Shown here: in pieces, positions 25,136-33,891 of the stretch | Numbering within the stretch: position 1 is the stretch's first letter | Layout of the letters: every line of letters begins with the position of its first letter | Assembly (NCBI RefSeq): GCF_037204085.1 | Contig: NZ_JBBCBW010000003.1 | Span: 262,416 to 326,415, forward strand | DNA from: Variovorax sp037204085 | GTDB taxonomy: Bacteria; Pseudomonadota; Gammaproteobacteria; Burkholderiales; Burkholderiaceae_C | Direction of reading: 5' to 3' | DNA: 64,000 bases | Made by a program: the position numbers and the translations under genes | The notes under the pieces: generated by a model | Seen by the model: only the letters and a program-made list of their open reading frames with translations | The model's database searches: none | What the model was told of the DNA's origin: nothing

Positions 25136-26152
25136 TTAGTCGACCTTTGCGCCCGAGTCCTTCACCACCTTTGCCCACTTCACATGCTCGCTGGCAATCA
25201 GCTTCGTGAAGTCGGCGGGTGAATTGCCGCTCGGAATAGCGCCCTGGGCCAGCATCTTTTCCTTGATGGCTGGCGTGCCGAGCGACTTGGCCACTTCCTG
25301 CTGGATGCGATTCACGATGTCGGGCGGGGTGCCGGCCGGCGCGAGCAAGCCGAACCAGGAACTCGCCTCGAAGCCCTTGAGCGCCGGGCCACCCGCTTCC
25401 TCGACCGTCGGAATATCAGGCAGTGCCGGCGAGCGCTGGGCGCTGGTCACGGCCAGCGCCGTGAGCTTGCCGCCCTTGATCTGAGCCATCGACGAGGGCA
25501 GGTTGTCGAACATCACGTCGGCATTGCCGCCCACCATGTCCAGCAGCGCCGGGCCCGAGCCCTTGTACGGAATGTGCGCCATGTAGGTGCCGGTCATGCT
25601 CTTGAAGAGCTCGCCCGCCAGGTGGATGGACGTGCCGCTGCCGCTCGAAGCCATGTTGAGCTTGCCCGGGTTGGCCTTGGCGTACTTGATGAAATCCTGC
25701 ACGTTGCGGATGTTCAGGGTCTTGGCCTTGTCGGCGTTCATTTCCATTACGTTGGGCACGGCCGCCACCAGCGTGATCGGCGCGAAATCCTTGATGGGGT
25801 CGAACGGCAGCTTGGGATAGAGCGCGCGGTTGATGCCGTGCGTGCCTACCGTGCCCATCAGCAGCGTGTAGCCGTCGTTCGGCGCGCGCGCGACGATTTC
25901 TGCGCCCACGTTGCCGCCCGCGCCCGCGCGGTTGTCGACGATGAACTGCTGGCCGAAGGCCTTCGAGAGCTCGGGCGCAACGGCGCGCGCCAGGATGTCG
26001 GTGGTGCCGCCGGCTGCAAAGGGCACGACGATGCGCACCGGCTTGTTCGGCCAGGTGTTCTGGGCCCAGGAAGGAGCAGCCGCAAGGGCGATCACTGCCG
26101 CGGAAGCGGCAAGCGCAACCCGGCGATTCGATTTGAAAGTTGAAGAAGTCAT
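25136..26152 (-). CDS. Bug/TctC-type periplasmic solute-binding protein
   Basis: 338 residues: a signal peptide (SNRRVALAASAAVIALAAAP, cleavage near AQ), then the Bug-family mature start WPNKPVRIVVPFAAGGTTDILAR. The AGAGGNVGAEIVARAPNDGYTLLMG and HVPYKG-like (HIPYKGSGPALLDMVGG) ligand-site segments follow. Family members bind carboxylates, often with TctAB, but no tctA/tctB is nearby, so the partner transporter is unknown. The start at 26152 (MTSSTFKSNRR) gives a normal signal peptide; a longer frame to 26179 would spoil it. The nearest regulator is the LysR gene just upstream. Confidence 0.88.
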   Translation of the reverse strand: MTSSTFKSNRRVALAASAAVIALAAAPSWAQNTWPNKPVRIVVPFAAGGTTDILARAVAPELSKAFGQQFIVDNRAGAGGNVGAEIVARAPNDGYTLLMGTVGTHGINRALYPKLPFDPIKDFAPITLVAAVPNVMEMNADKAKTLNIRNVQDFIKYAKANPGKLNMASSGSGTSIHLAGELFKSMTGTYMAHIPYKGSGPALLDMVGGNADVMFDNLPSSMAQIKGGKLTALAVTSAQRSPALPDIPTVEEAGGPALKGFEASSWFGLLAPAGTPPDIVNRIQQEVAKSLGTPAIKEKMLAQGAIPSGNSPADFTKLIASEHVKWAKVVKDSGAKVD

Positions 26153-26224
26153 GCGCGCGTTTGTACAGGTGAACGGCATCGTGCGTCGCGGGTAAAAACC
26201 CCGGTGGCGCGCCGGGTATGCCGG

Positions 26225-27151
26225 TTAGGCCACCTGCATCCGCTCGGCGAAGCGCTCGCGGCGAAAGCGCTCGAGCACAAAGTCGACGAACACCCGCGTC
26301 TTGGCCGGCAGCAGCTTCTTGCTCGGGTAATAAAGCCAGACCGCGCCCGCATCGAAATGCCACTCCGGCAGCAGGCGCACCAGTTCGCCGCTGCGCAGGC
26401 CCCGCTCGACGAAAGGCATCGGCAGCATGGCCACGCCCAGGCCCATCAGCGCGGCATGTGCAATTGCTTCCGGATCGTTGAAGATCGCGCGCGGCCGGGG
26501 CAGCTCCACCGTGGTCTGGTCGCCCTTGGCGTGCTGCAGCGTCCAGCTGCGCAGCCGGCCCGTGGGCGAAGAACGGCGCAGCAGCGCGTCGAACTGCACC
26601 AGATCCGCCGGATGGCCGGGCAACGCGCGGCCTGCCAGATACCCCGGGGCGGCCACTGCCACCACATGAATGCGCGCCAGCTCACGCGCCACCATGCCGG
26701 GCGACAGCTCGATGCCCCCGCCAATGGCCGCGTCGAAGCCCTCACCCACCAGGTCCACCTGCTGGTTGTCGAAGTGCCAGTCGGGCAGGATCGACGGGTA
26801 GCGCGCAAGAAAGTCGCCCATCAGCGGCAACACATGCTCGCGGCCGAACGCCTGGCCCATGCTCACCTTCAGCGTTCCGGCAGGTTGGCCGTCGTCCTTC
26901 GAAACATCGGCCACGGCGTCTTTCAGCGTTGCGAGCGCCCCGCCGATCTGCCCCAGGAATCGCTCGCCGCCCTCCGTCAGCGTCAGCCGGCGCGTGCTGC
27001 GCTGAAAGAGCCGGACGCCGAGGCGCGCTTCGAGTCGCGCAACATTCTTGCTGACCGCCGCAGGCGTGAGCCCCAGCCGCCGGGCGGCGGCCGAGAAGCT
27101 GCCGCTTTCCGCGCTCTGGACAAAGGAATCGAGGTGATTGAGCGGTTCCAT
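26225..27151 (-). CDS. LysR-family transcriptional regulator, divergent from an SDR gene
   Basis: 308 residues. The N-terminal winged helix (MEPLNHLDSFVQSAESGSFSAAARRLGLTPAAVSKNVARLEARLG) is followed by a LysR effector domain of the group that usually controls a divergent oxidoreductase. A 17-bp perfect dyad lies 10 bases upstream of its start, between it and the SDR gene, so autorepression and SDR control are both likely. The ATG at 27151 was chosen; the frame stays open to 27169. Confidence 0.9.
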   Translation of the reverse strand: MEPLNHLDSFVQSAESGSFSAAARRLGLTPAAVSKNVARLEARLGVRLFQRSTRRLTLTEGGERFLGQIGGALATLKDAVADVSKDDGQPAGTLKVSMGQAFGREHVLPLMGDFLARYPSILPDWHFDNQQVDLVGEGFDAAIGGGIELSPGMVARELARIHVVAVAAPGYLAGRALPGHPADLVQFDALLRRSSPTGRLRSWTLQHAKGDQTTVELPRPRAIFNDPEAIAHAALMGLGVAMLPMPFVERGLRSGELVRLLPEWHFDAGAVWLYYPSKKLLPAKTRVFVDFVLERFRRERFAERMQVA

Positions 27152-27160
27152 CCGCTCATT

Positions 27161-27177
27161 TTCAACCAATGGTTGAA
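27161..27177. promoter_or_regulatory. putative LysR operator between divergent lysR and SDR genes
   Basis: TTCAACC-AAT-GGTTGAA is a perfect 7-bp-arm dyad of the T-N11-A type bound by LysR proteins. A possible SDR promoter follows it (TTGACG 27192-27197, TAAATC 27215-27220, spacer 17). Confidence 0.6.
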
Positions 27178-27262
27178 TTTGATTGCACCAATTGACGGCT
27201 ACCGGGAAGGTAATTAAATCCTGACACTGAAGGTCTTCCAGCTCACAACTTCAGGAAACCAC

Positions 27263-28027
27263 ATGGCCTCCACTCCCCAACCCACCACTCCCGTCCTGGC
27301 CGGCAAGGTCGCTTTCGTCACCGGCGGTTCGCGCGGAATCGGCGCCGCCATCGTGCGCCGCCTGGTTCGCGACGGCGCCGCCGTGGCCTTTAGCTACGCC
27401 AGCTCCAGCGCTCCGGCCGACGAGCTCGCACGCAGCATCGAAGCGGAAGGCGGCCGCGCACTGGCACTGAAGATCGACAGCGCCGACGCCGCGGCGCTCA
27501 CGGCCGGTATCGACGAAGCGGCCCGCGCGTTCGGCAAGATCGACGTGCTGGTGAACAACGCGGGCGTGTTCCTGGGCGGCAGCCTCGACGACTTCTCGCT
27601 CGAGGACTTCGACAAGACGCTCGACATCAACGTGCGCGCCGTGTTCGTTGCGGCCAAGGCGGCCTCGCGCCACATGGGCGAAGGCGGCCGCATCATCAAC
27701 ATCGGCAGCACGAATGCCGAGCGCATGCCCTGGCCTGGCGGCAGCGCCTATGCCATGAGCAAGTCGGCGCTGAAGGGGCTGGTGCAGGGCCTTGCGCGCG
27801 ACCTTGGTCCGCGCGGCATCACGGTCAACAACGTGCAGCCCGGCCCGGTCAACACCGACATGAATCCGGTCGACGGCCCGAACGCCGCCGCCATGCACGG
27901 CCTGATGGCGCTCGCCCGCCATGCGCACCCGGAAGAAATCGCAGGCATGGTGGCTTACCTGTCCAGCCCCGAGGCCGCCTTTGTGACGGGCGCGAGCCTC
28001 AACATCGACGGCGGCTTCGCGGCCTGA
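27263..28027 (+). CDS. short-chain dehydrogenase/reductase
   Basis: 254-residue classical SDR. NAD(P) site TGGSRGIGAAIVRRL, NNAG (VLVNNAGVF), the catalytic Ser in NIGSTNAERMPWPGGS, YAMSK with catalytic Tyr and Lys, and the C-terminal TGASLNIDGGFAA. The substrate is unknown. Divergent from a LysR regulator with a shared palindrome; expression is probably induced by the LysR ligand. Confidence 0.9.
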   Translation: MASTPQPTTPVLAGKVAFVTGGSRGIGAAIVRRLVRDGAAVAFSYASSSAPADELARSIEAEGGRALALKIDSADAAALTAGIDEAARAFGKIDVLVNNAGVFLGGSLDDFSLEDFDKTLDINVRAVFVAAKAASRHMGEGGRIINIGSTNAERMPWPGGSAYAMSKSALKGLVQGLARDLGPRGITVNNVQPGPVNTDMNPVDGPNAAAMHGLMALARHAHPEEIAGMVAYLSSPEAAFVTGASLNIDGGFAA

Positions 28028-28036
28028 ACAGCTGAA

Positions 28037-28079
28037 CTGATGGGCCCTCAGGGCCCGGCATCAGCCCAGCAGTTTTTTT
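28037..28079. terminator. possible terminator between converging SDR and dehydrogenase-beta genes
   Basis: CTGATG (28037-28042) and CATCAG (28059-28064) enclose an inner GGCCC/GGGCC stem; seven T occur at 28073-28079. The arm contains a small bulge and the T-run is a few bases away, so this is tentative. Confidence 0.32.
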
Positions 28080-29026
28080 GCGGCCGCCACCACGGCTTCG
28101 GCACCGACGCGCGATTGCGCCTCCAGCACCGGCGCATAGCCGACCGGAATGCGCGGCGCGCCGAGCCGCGCGACGCGGCACCCGGTGGCTTCGGCGGCGC
28201 TGGCCGCAATCTCGGCGCCGAAGCCGGCCGCCTGCACCGCCTCGTGCACCACCAGCAGCCGCTGCGTGCGCGCGCAAGAAGCAAGCACCGTCTCGCGGTC
28301 CCACGGCCAGAGCGTGCGCAGGTCGATCAGGTCGGCCGCAATGCCTTCGGCCGCTAGCGCATCGCAGGCGGCCGCGCATGCCTGCACCTGCTTGCTCCAG
28401 CTCACGATCGTGATGGCGTTGCCTTCGCGCACGCGCCGCGCCTTGCCAAGCGGCACGGCCATGTCTTCGTCCACATTACCGCGCAGGCCCCACAGCGTCT
28501 TGTGCTCGATGTAGACCACCGGATCGCCGCACTGCAGCGCGGCGCGCAGCAGGCTGTAGTTGTCCTGCGGCGTCGAAGGGCTCACCACCACCACGCCCGG
28601 CAGGTGCGCGAACCAGGCTTCGAGTGACTGCGAATGCTGCGCAGCCGAGGCGTCCCAGATGCCGCCCGGCGTGCGCGCCACCAGCGGCACCCGCCCCTGC
28701 CCGCCGAACATGAAGCGGTTCTTGGCGGCCTGGTTCACCAGCTCATCCATGCCGCAGAGCGCGAAGTCGACCACGCGCATCTCGACCACCGGGCGCAGGC
28801 CCGCGAGCGCCATGCCCACGCCGGCACCCATGATCGCGGCCTCGCTGATCGGCGTATCGATCACGCGCTCGGCGCCGAAGGTCTGCTGCAGCCCCTTGTA
28901 CTGGCCGAAGATGCCGCCGCGGCCCACGTCTTCGCCGAGCACCACCACGCGTGCATCGGCTTCCATCTCGCGCTGAACCGCGAGCACCGCGGCTTCGGAG
29001 TAGCTTAGATCCTTGCTCAGCGCCAT
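28061..29026 (-). CDS. thiamine-diphosphate-dependent 2-oxo acid/acetoin dehydrogenase E1 beta subunit
   Basis: 321-residue transketolase-like beta subunit. LSYSEAAVLAVQREMEADARVVVLGEDVGRGGIFGQYKGL at the N-terminus, ISEAAIMGAGVGMALAGLRPVVEM, and the C-terminal LIDLRTLWPWDRETVLAS with HEAVQAAGFGAEI. It pairs with the alpha subunit, overlapping it by 10 bases. There is no E2 or E3 gene next to it, so either the complex borrows these from another locus or it acts differently. Acetoin dehydrogenase and branched-chain or pyruvate types cannot be separated by eye. Confidence 0.88.
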   Translation of the reverse strand: MALSKDLSYSEAAVLAVQREMEADARVVVLGEDVGRGGIFGQYKGLQQTFGAERVIDTPISEAAIMGAGVGMALAGLRPVVEMRVVDFALCGMDELVNQAAKNRFMFGGQGRVPLVARTPGGIWDASAAQHSQSLEAWFAHLPGVVVVSPSTPQDNYSLLRAALQCGDPVVYIEHKTLWGLRGNVDEDMAVPLGKARRVREGNAITIVSWSKQVQACAAACDALAAEGIAADLIDLRTLWPWDRETVLASCARTQRLLVVHEAVQAAGFGAEIAASAAEATGCRVARLGAPRIPVGYAPVLEAQSRVGAEAVVAAAKKLLG

Positions 29027-30051
29027 TGGCCGGCTCCGATGGTCTGCACGTCGGTGAAAGCGGTGCTGGCGTCGGGCCAGGGCGCCGCATCGGCAATGGC
29101 CAGGGCGGTATCGACCTCGTCGCGAGCAGCGTTCTCGATGGCGTCGAGCGTGGCGGCGCTCACGCCATGCGAAAGCAGGTGCCCGCGCGCCCGTGCAATC
29201 GGATCCGTTTCCAGAGCCGCGGCGAGTTCGGCCGGATCGCGGTACGCCGCGAGATCCACCGAGACATGCCCCTTCACCCGGTAAGTCAGCGCATGCAGCA
29301 GGCGCGGCCCGCCGCCGTCGCGCACTTCGCGCACCAGCCGTGCGGCGGTTTCGTGCACCGCGAACACGTCGTTGCCATCGACCTGCGTGGCCGCAATGTC
29401 CATCGATGCGGCGCGTGCCGATGCGCCTTCGCCCGCCGTCATCGGCCCACTCGCCGTGGTGGCGCTCCAGCGGTTGTCCTCGCAAACGAAGAGTACCGGC
29501 AGGTCGTACACGCGCGCCCAGTTCAGTGCTTCGAGAAAAGGCCCGCGGTTGATTGCGCCGTCGCCGAAAAAGCAGACCGTGATGTCACCGCTTTTCTTGA
29601 GCACCTTTTGCGCGTGTGCCGCGCCCACGGCAATCGGCAGGCCGGCCGCCACCACGCCGTTCGCGCCCAGCATGCCGACCGAAAAATCCGCAATGTGCAT
29701 CGAGCCGCCCTTGCCGCCGTTGAAGCCCGTGGCCTTGCCGAACAGCTCGCACATCATGCGAACCAGGTCCGCGCCCTTGGCCAGCGTGTGGCCGTGGCCG
29801 CGATGCGTGGAGGTGAGGTAATCGCTCGCGCGCAGGTGGGCGCACACGCCGGCCGGCACCGCCTCTTGGCCGGTTGAAAGATGCAGCGGTCCGCGCACCT
29901 TGGCAGAGCCGGCGGCCTGCTGGCCATAAGCGCTCACGCCGCCCTGGCTGGCCGCTTCAGCGGCGTTCTCGAATGCGCGAATGCGCACCATGGTGCGGTA
30001 CAGCGCCTCGCCGATGATCTTTGGCGTGGCGTTTGAATTGCTCGAATCCAT
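29017..30051 (-). CDS. thiamine-diphosphate-dependent 2-oxo acid/acetoin dehydrogenase E1 alpha subunit
   Basis: 344 residues with the TPP motif GDGAINRG...CEDN, the HRGHGHTLAKGAD loop and GFNGGKGGSMHIADFSVGMLGANG, which is closest in style to acetoin dehydrogenase alpha subunits (AcoA). The N-terminal SNSNATPKII tail is non-conserved. First gene of the pair with the beta subunit. A LysR gene lies 74 bases upstream on the same strand and may control it. The substrate is unassigned. Confidence 0.87.
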   Translation of the reverse strand: MDSSNSNATPKIIGEALYRTMVRIRAFENAAEAASQGGVSAYGQQAAGSAKVRGPLHLSTGQEAVPAGVCAHLRASDYLTSTHRGHGHTLAKGADLVRMMCELFGKATGFNGGKGGSMHIADFSVGMLGANGVVAAGLPIAVGAAHAQKVLKKSGDITVCFFGDGAINRGPFLEALNWARVYDLPVLFVCEDNRWSATTASGPMTAGEGASARAASMDIAATQVDGNDVFAVHETAARLVREVRDGGGPRLLHALTYRVKGHVSVDLAAYRDPAELAAALETDPIARARGHLLSHGVSAATLDAIENAARDEVDTALAIADAAPWPDASTAFTDVQTIGAGQWR

Positions 30052-30125
30052 TTCGTCTCCAGCGCCGGTGATGCTGGCGCGATGGAAAAAATGGTATCAA
30101 GCGCGACAACCCTTCGGCACGGGGC

Positions 30126-31013
30126 TTACCCCCGAGGTGTCTCGGTTGCTTCGGCCGCTTCTTGCAAGCAGTGCGCGAGCCGTCCCACGATGGGCGGACT
30201 GGCCCGCGGCTTTCGTTGGAGAAGGCCCACCTCCCTGTAGAACGTCAGCTCGCCGAGCGAGAGCACGCGAACGCTCGCAGGCAGCGGAAGGTGCGCCTCC
30301 ACCAGCGGCACCAGGGCAACGCCCAGCCCTTTGGAAGTCATGTGGATGAGCCCCGGTATTTCGTCGAGCTCGATCGAATCGTTGACCACGATGCCTTCGC
30401 GGCGCAGGAACCGTTCCACCATGCGCCCGCCGAACGATGCCCGGTCGTAGCGAAGAAACGGTTGCTCCTGGATGAGGGTGCGCCAGTCCTTCCCCGGCAT
30501 CTTCTTGGGCGCGATGAGCACGTACGGCTCGTGCACCAGCGATTGCCACGTCAGGTCCGGAAGAATCCCGAAAGGCGGCCGGATGATGACTGCGGCGTCG
30601 ATGACACCGGCATCCAGGTCGTCCATCAGCCGCATCGACACACCGGGCGACACATGCACGCGAAGTTGCGGAAGCTCCTTGCGCAGGCTGGCAAGCGCAC
30701 GCGCGAGCAGCGTCGATTGGGTCGATGCAATGGCGCCGATCCGCAGCAGCCCACCGTGGGCGGCATCCTCCGGCAGCTCGCCAAGCTTTGCATAGAGCGC
30801 GCAGATCTCCTCCGCGCGTGCCAGCGTCGTCTCGCCGGCCGCATTCAGGGTGGCCGACCGGCCCGTCCTGTCGAAGAGCTCGAACCCCAGCGCCTCTTCG
30901 AGCCGCTTGATCTGGCTGCTGACGGCCGATTGCGTCAGGCCGATGCGCTCGCCCGCGGCGGCAAAGGTGCCGTGTCGGCACACGGCGATGAAGGTTCTGA
31001 GCTCGTTGATCAT
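30126..31013 (-). CDS. LysR-family transcriptional regulator
   Basis: 295 residues: MINELRTFIAVCRHGTFAAAGERIGLTQSAVSSQIKRLEEALG is the LysR winged helix; the rest is a PBP2-type effector domain (GLLRIGAIASTQSTLLARAL, GLGVALVPLVEAHL). It is flanked on the same strand by an orphan amino-acid-type binding protein upstream and the E1 dehydrogenase genes downstream, so either could be its target. No clear dyad was recognised at its own start. Confidence 0.9.
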   Translation of the reverse strand: MINELRTFIAVCRHGTFAAAGERIGLTQSAVSSQIKRLEEALGFELFDRTGRSATLNAAGETTLARAEEICALYAKLGELPEDAAHGGLLRIGAIASTQSTLLARALASLRKELPQLRVHVSPGVSMRLMDDLDAGVIDAAVIIRPPFGILPDLTWQSLVHEPYVLIAPKKMPGKDWRTLIQEQPFLRYDRASFGGRMVERFLRREGIVVNDSIELDEIPGLIHMTSKGLGVALVPLVEAHLPLPASVRVLSLGELTFYREVGLLQRKPRASPPIVGRLAHCLQEAAEATETPRG

Positions 31014-31082
31014 GGCCCGAGCATCTCAAGAATCGATGCCCGGTTCAACGATTCATCGCTTCGAGCCATGCATTGCCCAGCG

Positions 31083-31994
31083 TCATCGCGCCTCGTACTC
31101 TTCCATCGGCTTGTCGGTCGGGTTCACCCATGCCGCTTTGGTCAGTGCGCTCGCCGGCAGACCGACCTTCGAGTTGTGAGGCGGAATGGGCTGCACAAAC
31201 CACTTGTCGTAAATGCGCGCGGCCTCTCCGCTCCTGGCGAGCGACACCACGCTCTGGTCGACGAGCTTCTTGAATGCCGCGTCGCCCTTCGGAAGCATGA
31301 TTGCAATCGGCTCCACGCTGAGCACCTGGTCGAGCAGCCTGTACTGCGCCGGCTCCCTGCTCTTGGAAATCAGCGTGGCAAGAATCTGGCCATCGGCTGC
31401 AAAGCCGTCCACGCGACCCGATTCGAGCAGCAGGAAGCCCTCGCTGTTGTCCTTGGCCAGCACCTCCGCAATTTCGCCCGCACCGTCGCGCTTGAGCTTT
31501 CGCAGGATCTGCACAGACGTGGTGCCCGTTGTCGCGGCCACGGCCTTGCCGGCCAATTGCGCCGCAGAAGCAATGCCCGAGCTTGCCTTGACGGCGATGC
31601 GAACCCCTTCGACATAGAGCGTAGGCGCAAACGCCACGTCTTTCTGGCGCGCCGTGTTGTTGGTGGTGGTGCCGCATTCGATGTCGACCGTTCCGTTCTG
31701 CACCAGGACAATGCGGTTCTGCGGCGTGACCAGCTGGTACTTCACGTTGATCTTTTCGAGCTGCAACGTCTTTCGAATGTCGGCGATGACACGCTCGCAG
31801 ACTTCGACATGAAAGCCCGTGTAGCTGCCCGGTCCGAGCGTGAAGGACATGGCGCCCGAAGCGTCTCGCACGCCCATGGTGATGGCGCCGGACTCCTTGA
31901 TCTTCTTCAGGGTATCGGTTTGCGCGGCAGCGTTTACTGCCGAAAGCAAAAGGGCCGCGGCAGTGGCGCCCGCGATGAGCAAATGTGTTTTCAC
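31083..31994 (-). CDS. amino-acid-type ABC transporter substrate-binding protein, orphan
   Basis: 303 residues: a signal peptide (GTG start, HLLIAGATAAALLLSAVNAAAQ with AAAQ cleavage), then DTLKKIKESGAITMGVRDASGAMSF, ending in a SLARSGEAARIYDKWFVQPIPPHN block, as in GltI-type glutamate/aspartate-binding proteins. No permease or ATPase gene is adjacent. A VOC gene starts the same transcript 11 bases upstream. The ligand is not known. Confidence 0.86.
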   Translation of the reverse strand: MKTHLLIAGATAAALLLSAVNAAAQTDTLKKIKESGAITMGVRDASGAMSFTLGPGSYTGFHVEVCERVIADIRKTLQLEKINVKYQLVTPQNRIVLVQNGTVDIECGTTTNNTARQKDVAFAPTLYVEGVRIAVKASSGIASAAQLAGKAVAATTGTTSVQILRKLKRDGAGEIAEVLAKDNSEGFLLLESGRVDGFAADGQILATLISKSREPAQYRLLDQVLSVEPIAIMLPKGDAAFKKLVDQSVVSLARSGEAARIYDKWFVQPIPPHNSKVGLPASALTKAAWVNPTDKPMEEYEAR

Positions 31995-32005
31995 GCGGCG
32001 CTTTC

Positions 32006-32446
32006 TCAAACGGCGAACAGCGAATCCAGATTCGCGAACGACTTCATCTCGATGGCATTGCCCGAGGGGTCGAGAAAGAACATCGTCGCCTGTTCGCCCG
32101 GCTCGCCCTTGAAGCGGATGTAGGGCTCGATCACGAATTTGGTTTGCCGCGCGACGAGCTTGTCGGCCATGGCCTGCCACTTGTCCATTGGAAGAATGGC
32201 GCCGAAATGGCGCACCGGCACGTCGTGGCCGTCCACCGCGCTGCTGGCCTTGTGGCCGCATTCGTCGGGTGCAAGGTGCGCCACGATCTGGTGGCCGTAG
32301 AAATCGAAGTCGACCCATTCGGGCGCGCTGCGGCCCTCGGGGCATCCGAGCAGATCGCCATAGAACGCACGGGCTTCGGCAATGTCGCGCACCGGAAAAG
32401 CCAGGTGAAAAGGGATTCTTTCGTGGGGAGCATTCATGGCTGACAT
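32006..32446 (-). CDS. VOC-superfamily (glyoxalase/dioxygenase-fold) protein
   Basis: 146 residues with one VOC module: PFHLAFPVRDIAEARAFYGDLLGC at the start, HLAPDECG in the middle, MFFLDPSGNAIEMKSF at the end. The metal-site residues would be His in PFHLAF, His in GHQIVAHL and Glu in NAIEMK. Likely a lyase or dioxygenase of a small metabolite; not assignable further. ATG 32446 or the ATG at 32437 could be the start. It precedes the orphan binding protein. Confidence 0.8.
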   Translation of the reverse strand: MSAMNAPHERIPFHLAFPVRDIAEARAFYGDLLGCPEGRSAPEWVDFDFYGHQIVAHLAPDECGHKASSAVDGHDVPVRHFGAILPMDKWQAMADKLVARQTKFVIEPYIRFKGEPGEQATMFFLDPSGNAIEMKSFANLDSLFAV

Positions 32447-32666
32447 CGCGGCTGGAGTTGAAGGTGGGCAAACTTTAAGCAGCGAGCCTCATAACCGAAA
32501 ACGATATATTTACTTGCTGAGCATCGATTTTTTCAATGCTTTGCAGCGCACCACCGGCGCTCTTCTATTGCGTGTCTCGCGTGCCACCCGCGCACGAAAT
32601 CGCCTTGCACTTTGAAACCAGGCTTATCGGGAATTCCCGGATGACCTTGGCCGGGCAGCAATGGGA

Positions 32667-32693
32667 TAGTTAGTTCGCCCTTCAAACTAACTA
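32667..32693 (+). promoter_or_regulatory. putative XylR (ROK) operator upstream of xylF
   Basis: TAGTTAGTT (32667-32675) and AACTAACTA (32685-32693) form a perfect 9-bp dyad around a 9-base spacer. It closely resembles the Bacillus xyl operator (AGTTAGTTTGTTT and its mirror), bound by the ROK repressor XylR. A ROK gene closes this operon. The centre is 62 bases before the xylF start. The rest of the 295-base intergenic region (32447-32741) is relatively AT-rich with no further gene seen. Confidence 0.65.
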
Positions 32694-32741
32694 ATTTCTT
32701 ACACGGCGTTTTCGCCGGGCACCACCACAGGAGAGACATCG

Positions 32742-33764
32742 ATGCAACTCAAGCACACCTTGGCCGCCATGGCCTTCGGCCTCACCGCAGTGAGCGCACT
32801 GGCCCAGACCGTGGTCGGCGTGAGCTGGTCCAACTTCCAGGAAGAGCGATGGAAGACGGACGAGGCCGCCATCAAGGCCCAGCTCGAGAAGCTCGGCGCC
32901 AAGTACATCAGCGCCGATGCGGGTGGCTCGCCTGAAAAGCAGCTGGGCGACATCGAGGGGCTGATGTCCAAGGGTGCCAAGGCGCTCATCGTGCTGGCAA
33001 TGGACAAGGATGCGATCCTGCCCGCCATCACCAAGGCCACGCGCCAGAAGGTGCCCGTGGTGGCGTATGACCGGTTGATCGAAGCGCCCGGTGTTTTCTA
33101 CATCACGTTCGACAACGTTGAGGTCGGCCGCATGGAGGCGCGCGAGGTGTTCAAGGTCAAGCCCAAGGGCAACTACGTGATCATCAAGGGCTCCCCAAGC
33201 GACCCGAACGCCGACTTTTTGCGTGCGGGCCAGCAAGAGGTGCTGGACGCCGCCGTGAAGAAGGGCGACATCAAGATCGTCGGCGACGAATACACCGAAG
33301 GCTGGAAGCCCGAGGTCGCGCAAAAGAACATGGAGCAGATCCTCACCAAGAACGGCAACAAGGTCGACGCGGTGGTGGCAGCGAACGATGGCACCGCCGG
33401 CGGTGCGGTGGCCGCGCTCACGGCCAAGGGCCTGCGCGGCATTCCGGTGTCGGGCCAGGACGCCGACTTCGCGGCGCTCAACCGCATCGCACTCGGCACG
33501 CAGACCGCCACCATCTTCAAGGACTCGCGCGAGCTTGGGCGTGAAGCCGCCAGCGCCGCCATCGCGCTGTCGCAAGGCAAGCCGGTCGAAAAGGCCGCGC
33601 CGTGGAATTCGGGGCCGAAGAAGATTTCGCTGTCATCCCGCCTGCTCACGCCGGTGCCTGTCACGCGCGACAACCTCGACGTGGTCGTGAAGGCCGGCTG
33701 GATAAAGAAGGACGAGCTCTGCAAGGGCGTTCCGGCGGCCAGCGCGCCCGCGGCCTGCAAGTAG
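32742..33764 (+). CDS. xylF: D-xylose-type periplasmic binding protein
   Basis: 340 residues: signal peptide MQLKHTLAAMAFGLTAVSALA, then VVGVSWSNFQEERWKTDEAAIKAQLEKLGAKYISADAGGSPEKQLGDIE, VVAYDRLI, PSDPNADFLRAGQ and the C-terminal VSGQDADFAALNRIALGTQTATIFKD. It is strongly XylF-like. First gene of the ABC operon with the ROK operator in front. The chemical ligand is probably D-xylose, but related pentoses cannot be excluded by sequence. Confidence 0.93.
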   Translation: MQLKHTLAAMAFGLTAVSALAQTVVGVSWSNFQEERWKTDEAAIKAQLEKLGAKYISADAGGSPEKQLGDIEGLMSKGAKALIVLAMDKDAILPAITKATRQKVPVVAYDRLIEAPGVFYITFDNVEVGRMEAREVFKVKPKGNYVIIKGSPSDPNADFLRAGQQEVLDAAVKKGDIKIVGDEYTEGWKPEVAQKNMEQILTKNGNKVDAVVAANDGTAGGAVAALTAKGLRGIPVSGQDADFAALNRIALGTQTATIFKDSRELGREAASAAIALSQGKPVEKAAPWNSGPKKISLSSRLLTPVPVTRDNLDVVVKAGWIKKDELCKGVPAASAPAACK

Positions 33765-33891
33765 CAACAGTAGCGACAGCCACAGCGGCGAACACAGCCG
33801 CTCGCAATTGATCCGCGCAGCACTGCGCCGGCCGGCCCGCGGGCCCGGCCGGAGAGCCGCCGCGCACCCGTACCTTCGAGAGGGCAAAAAA

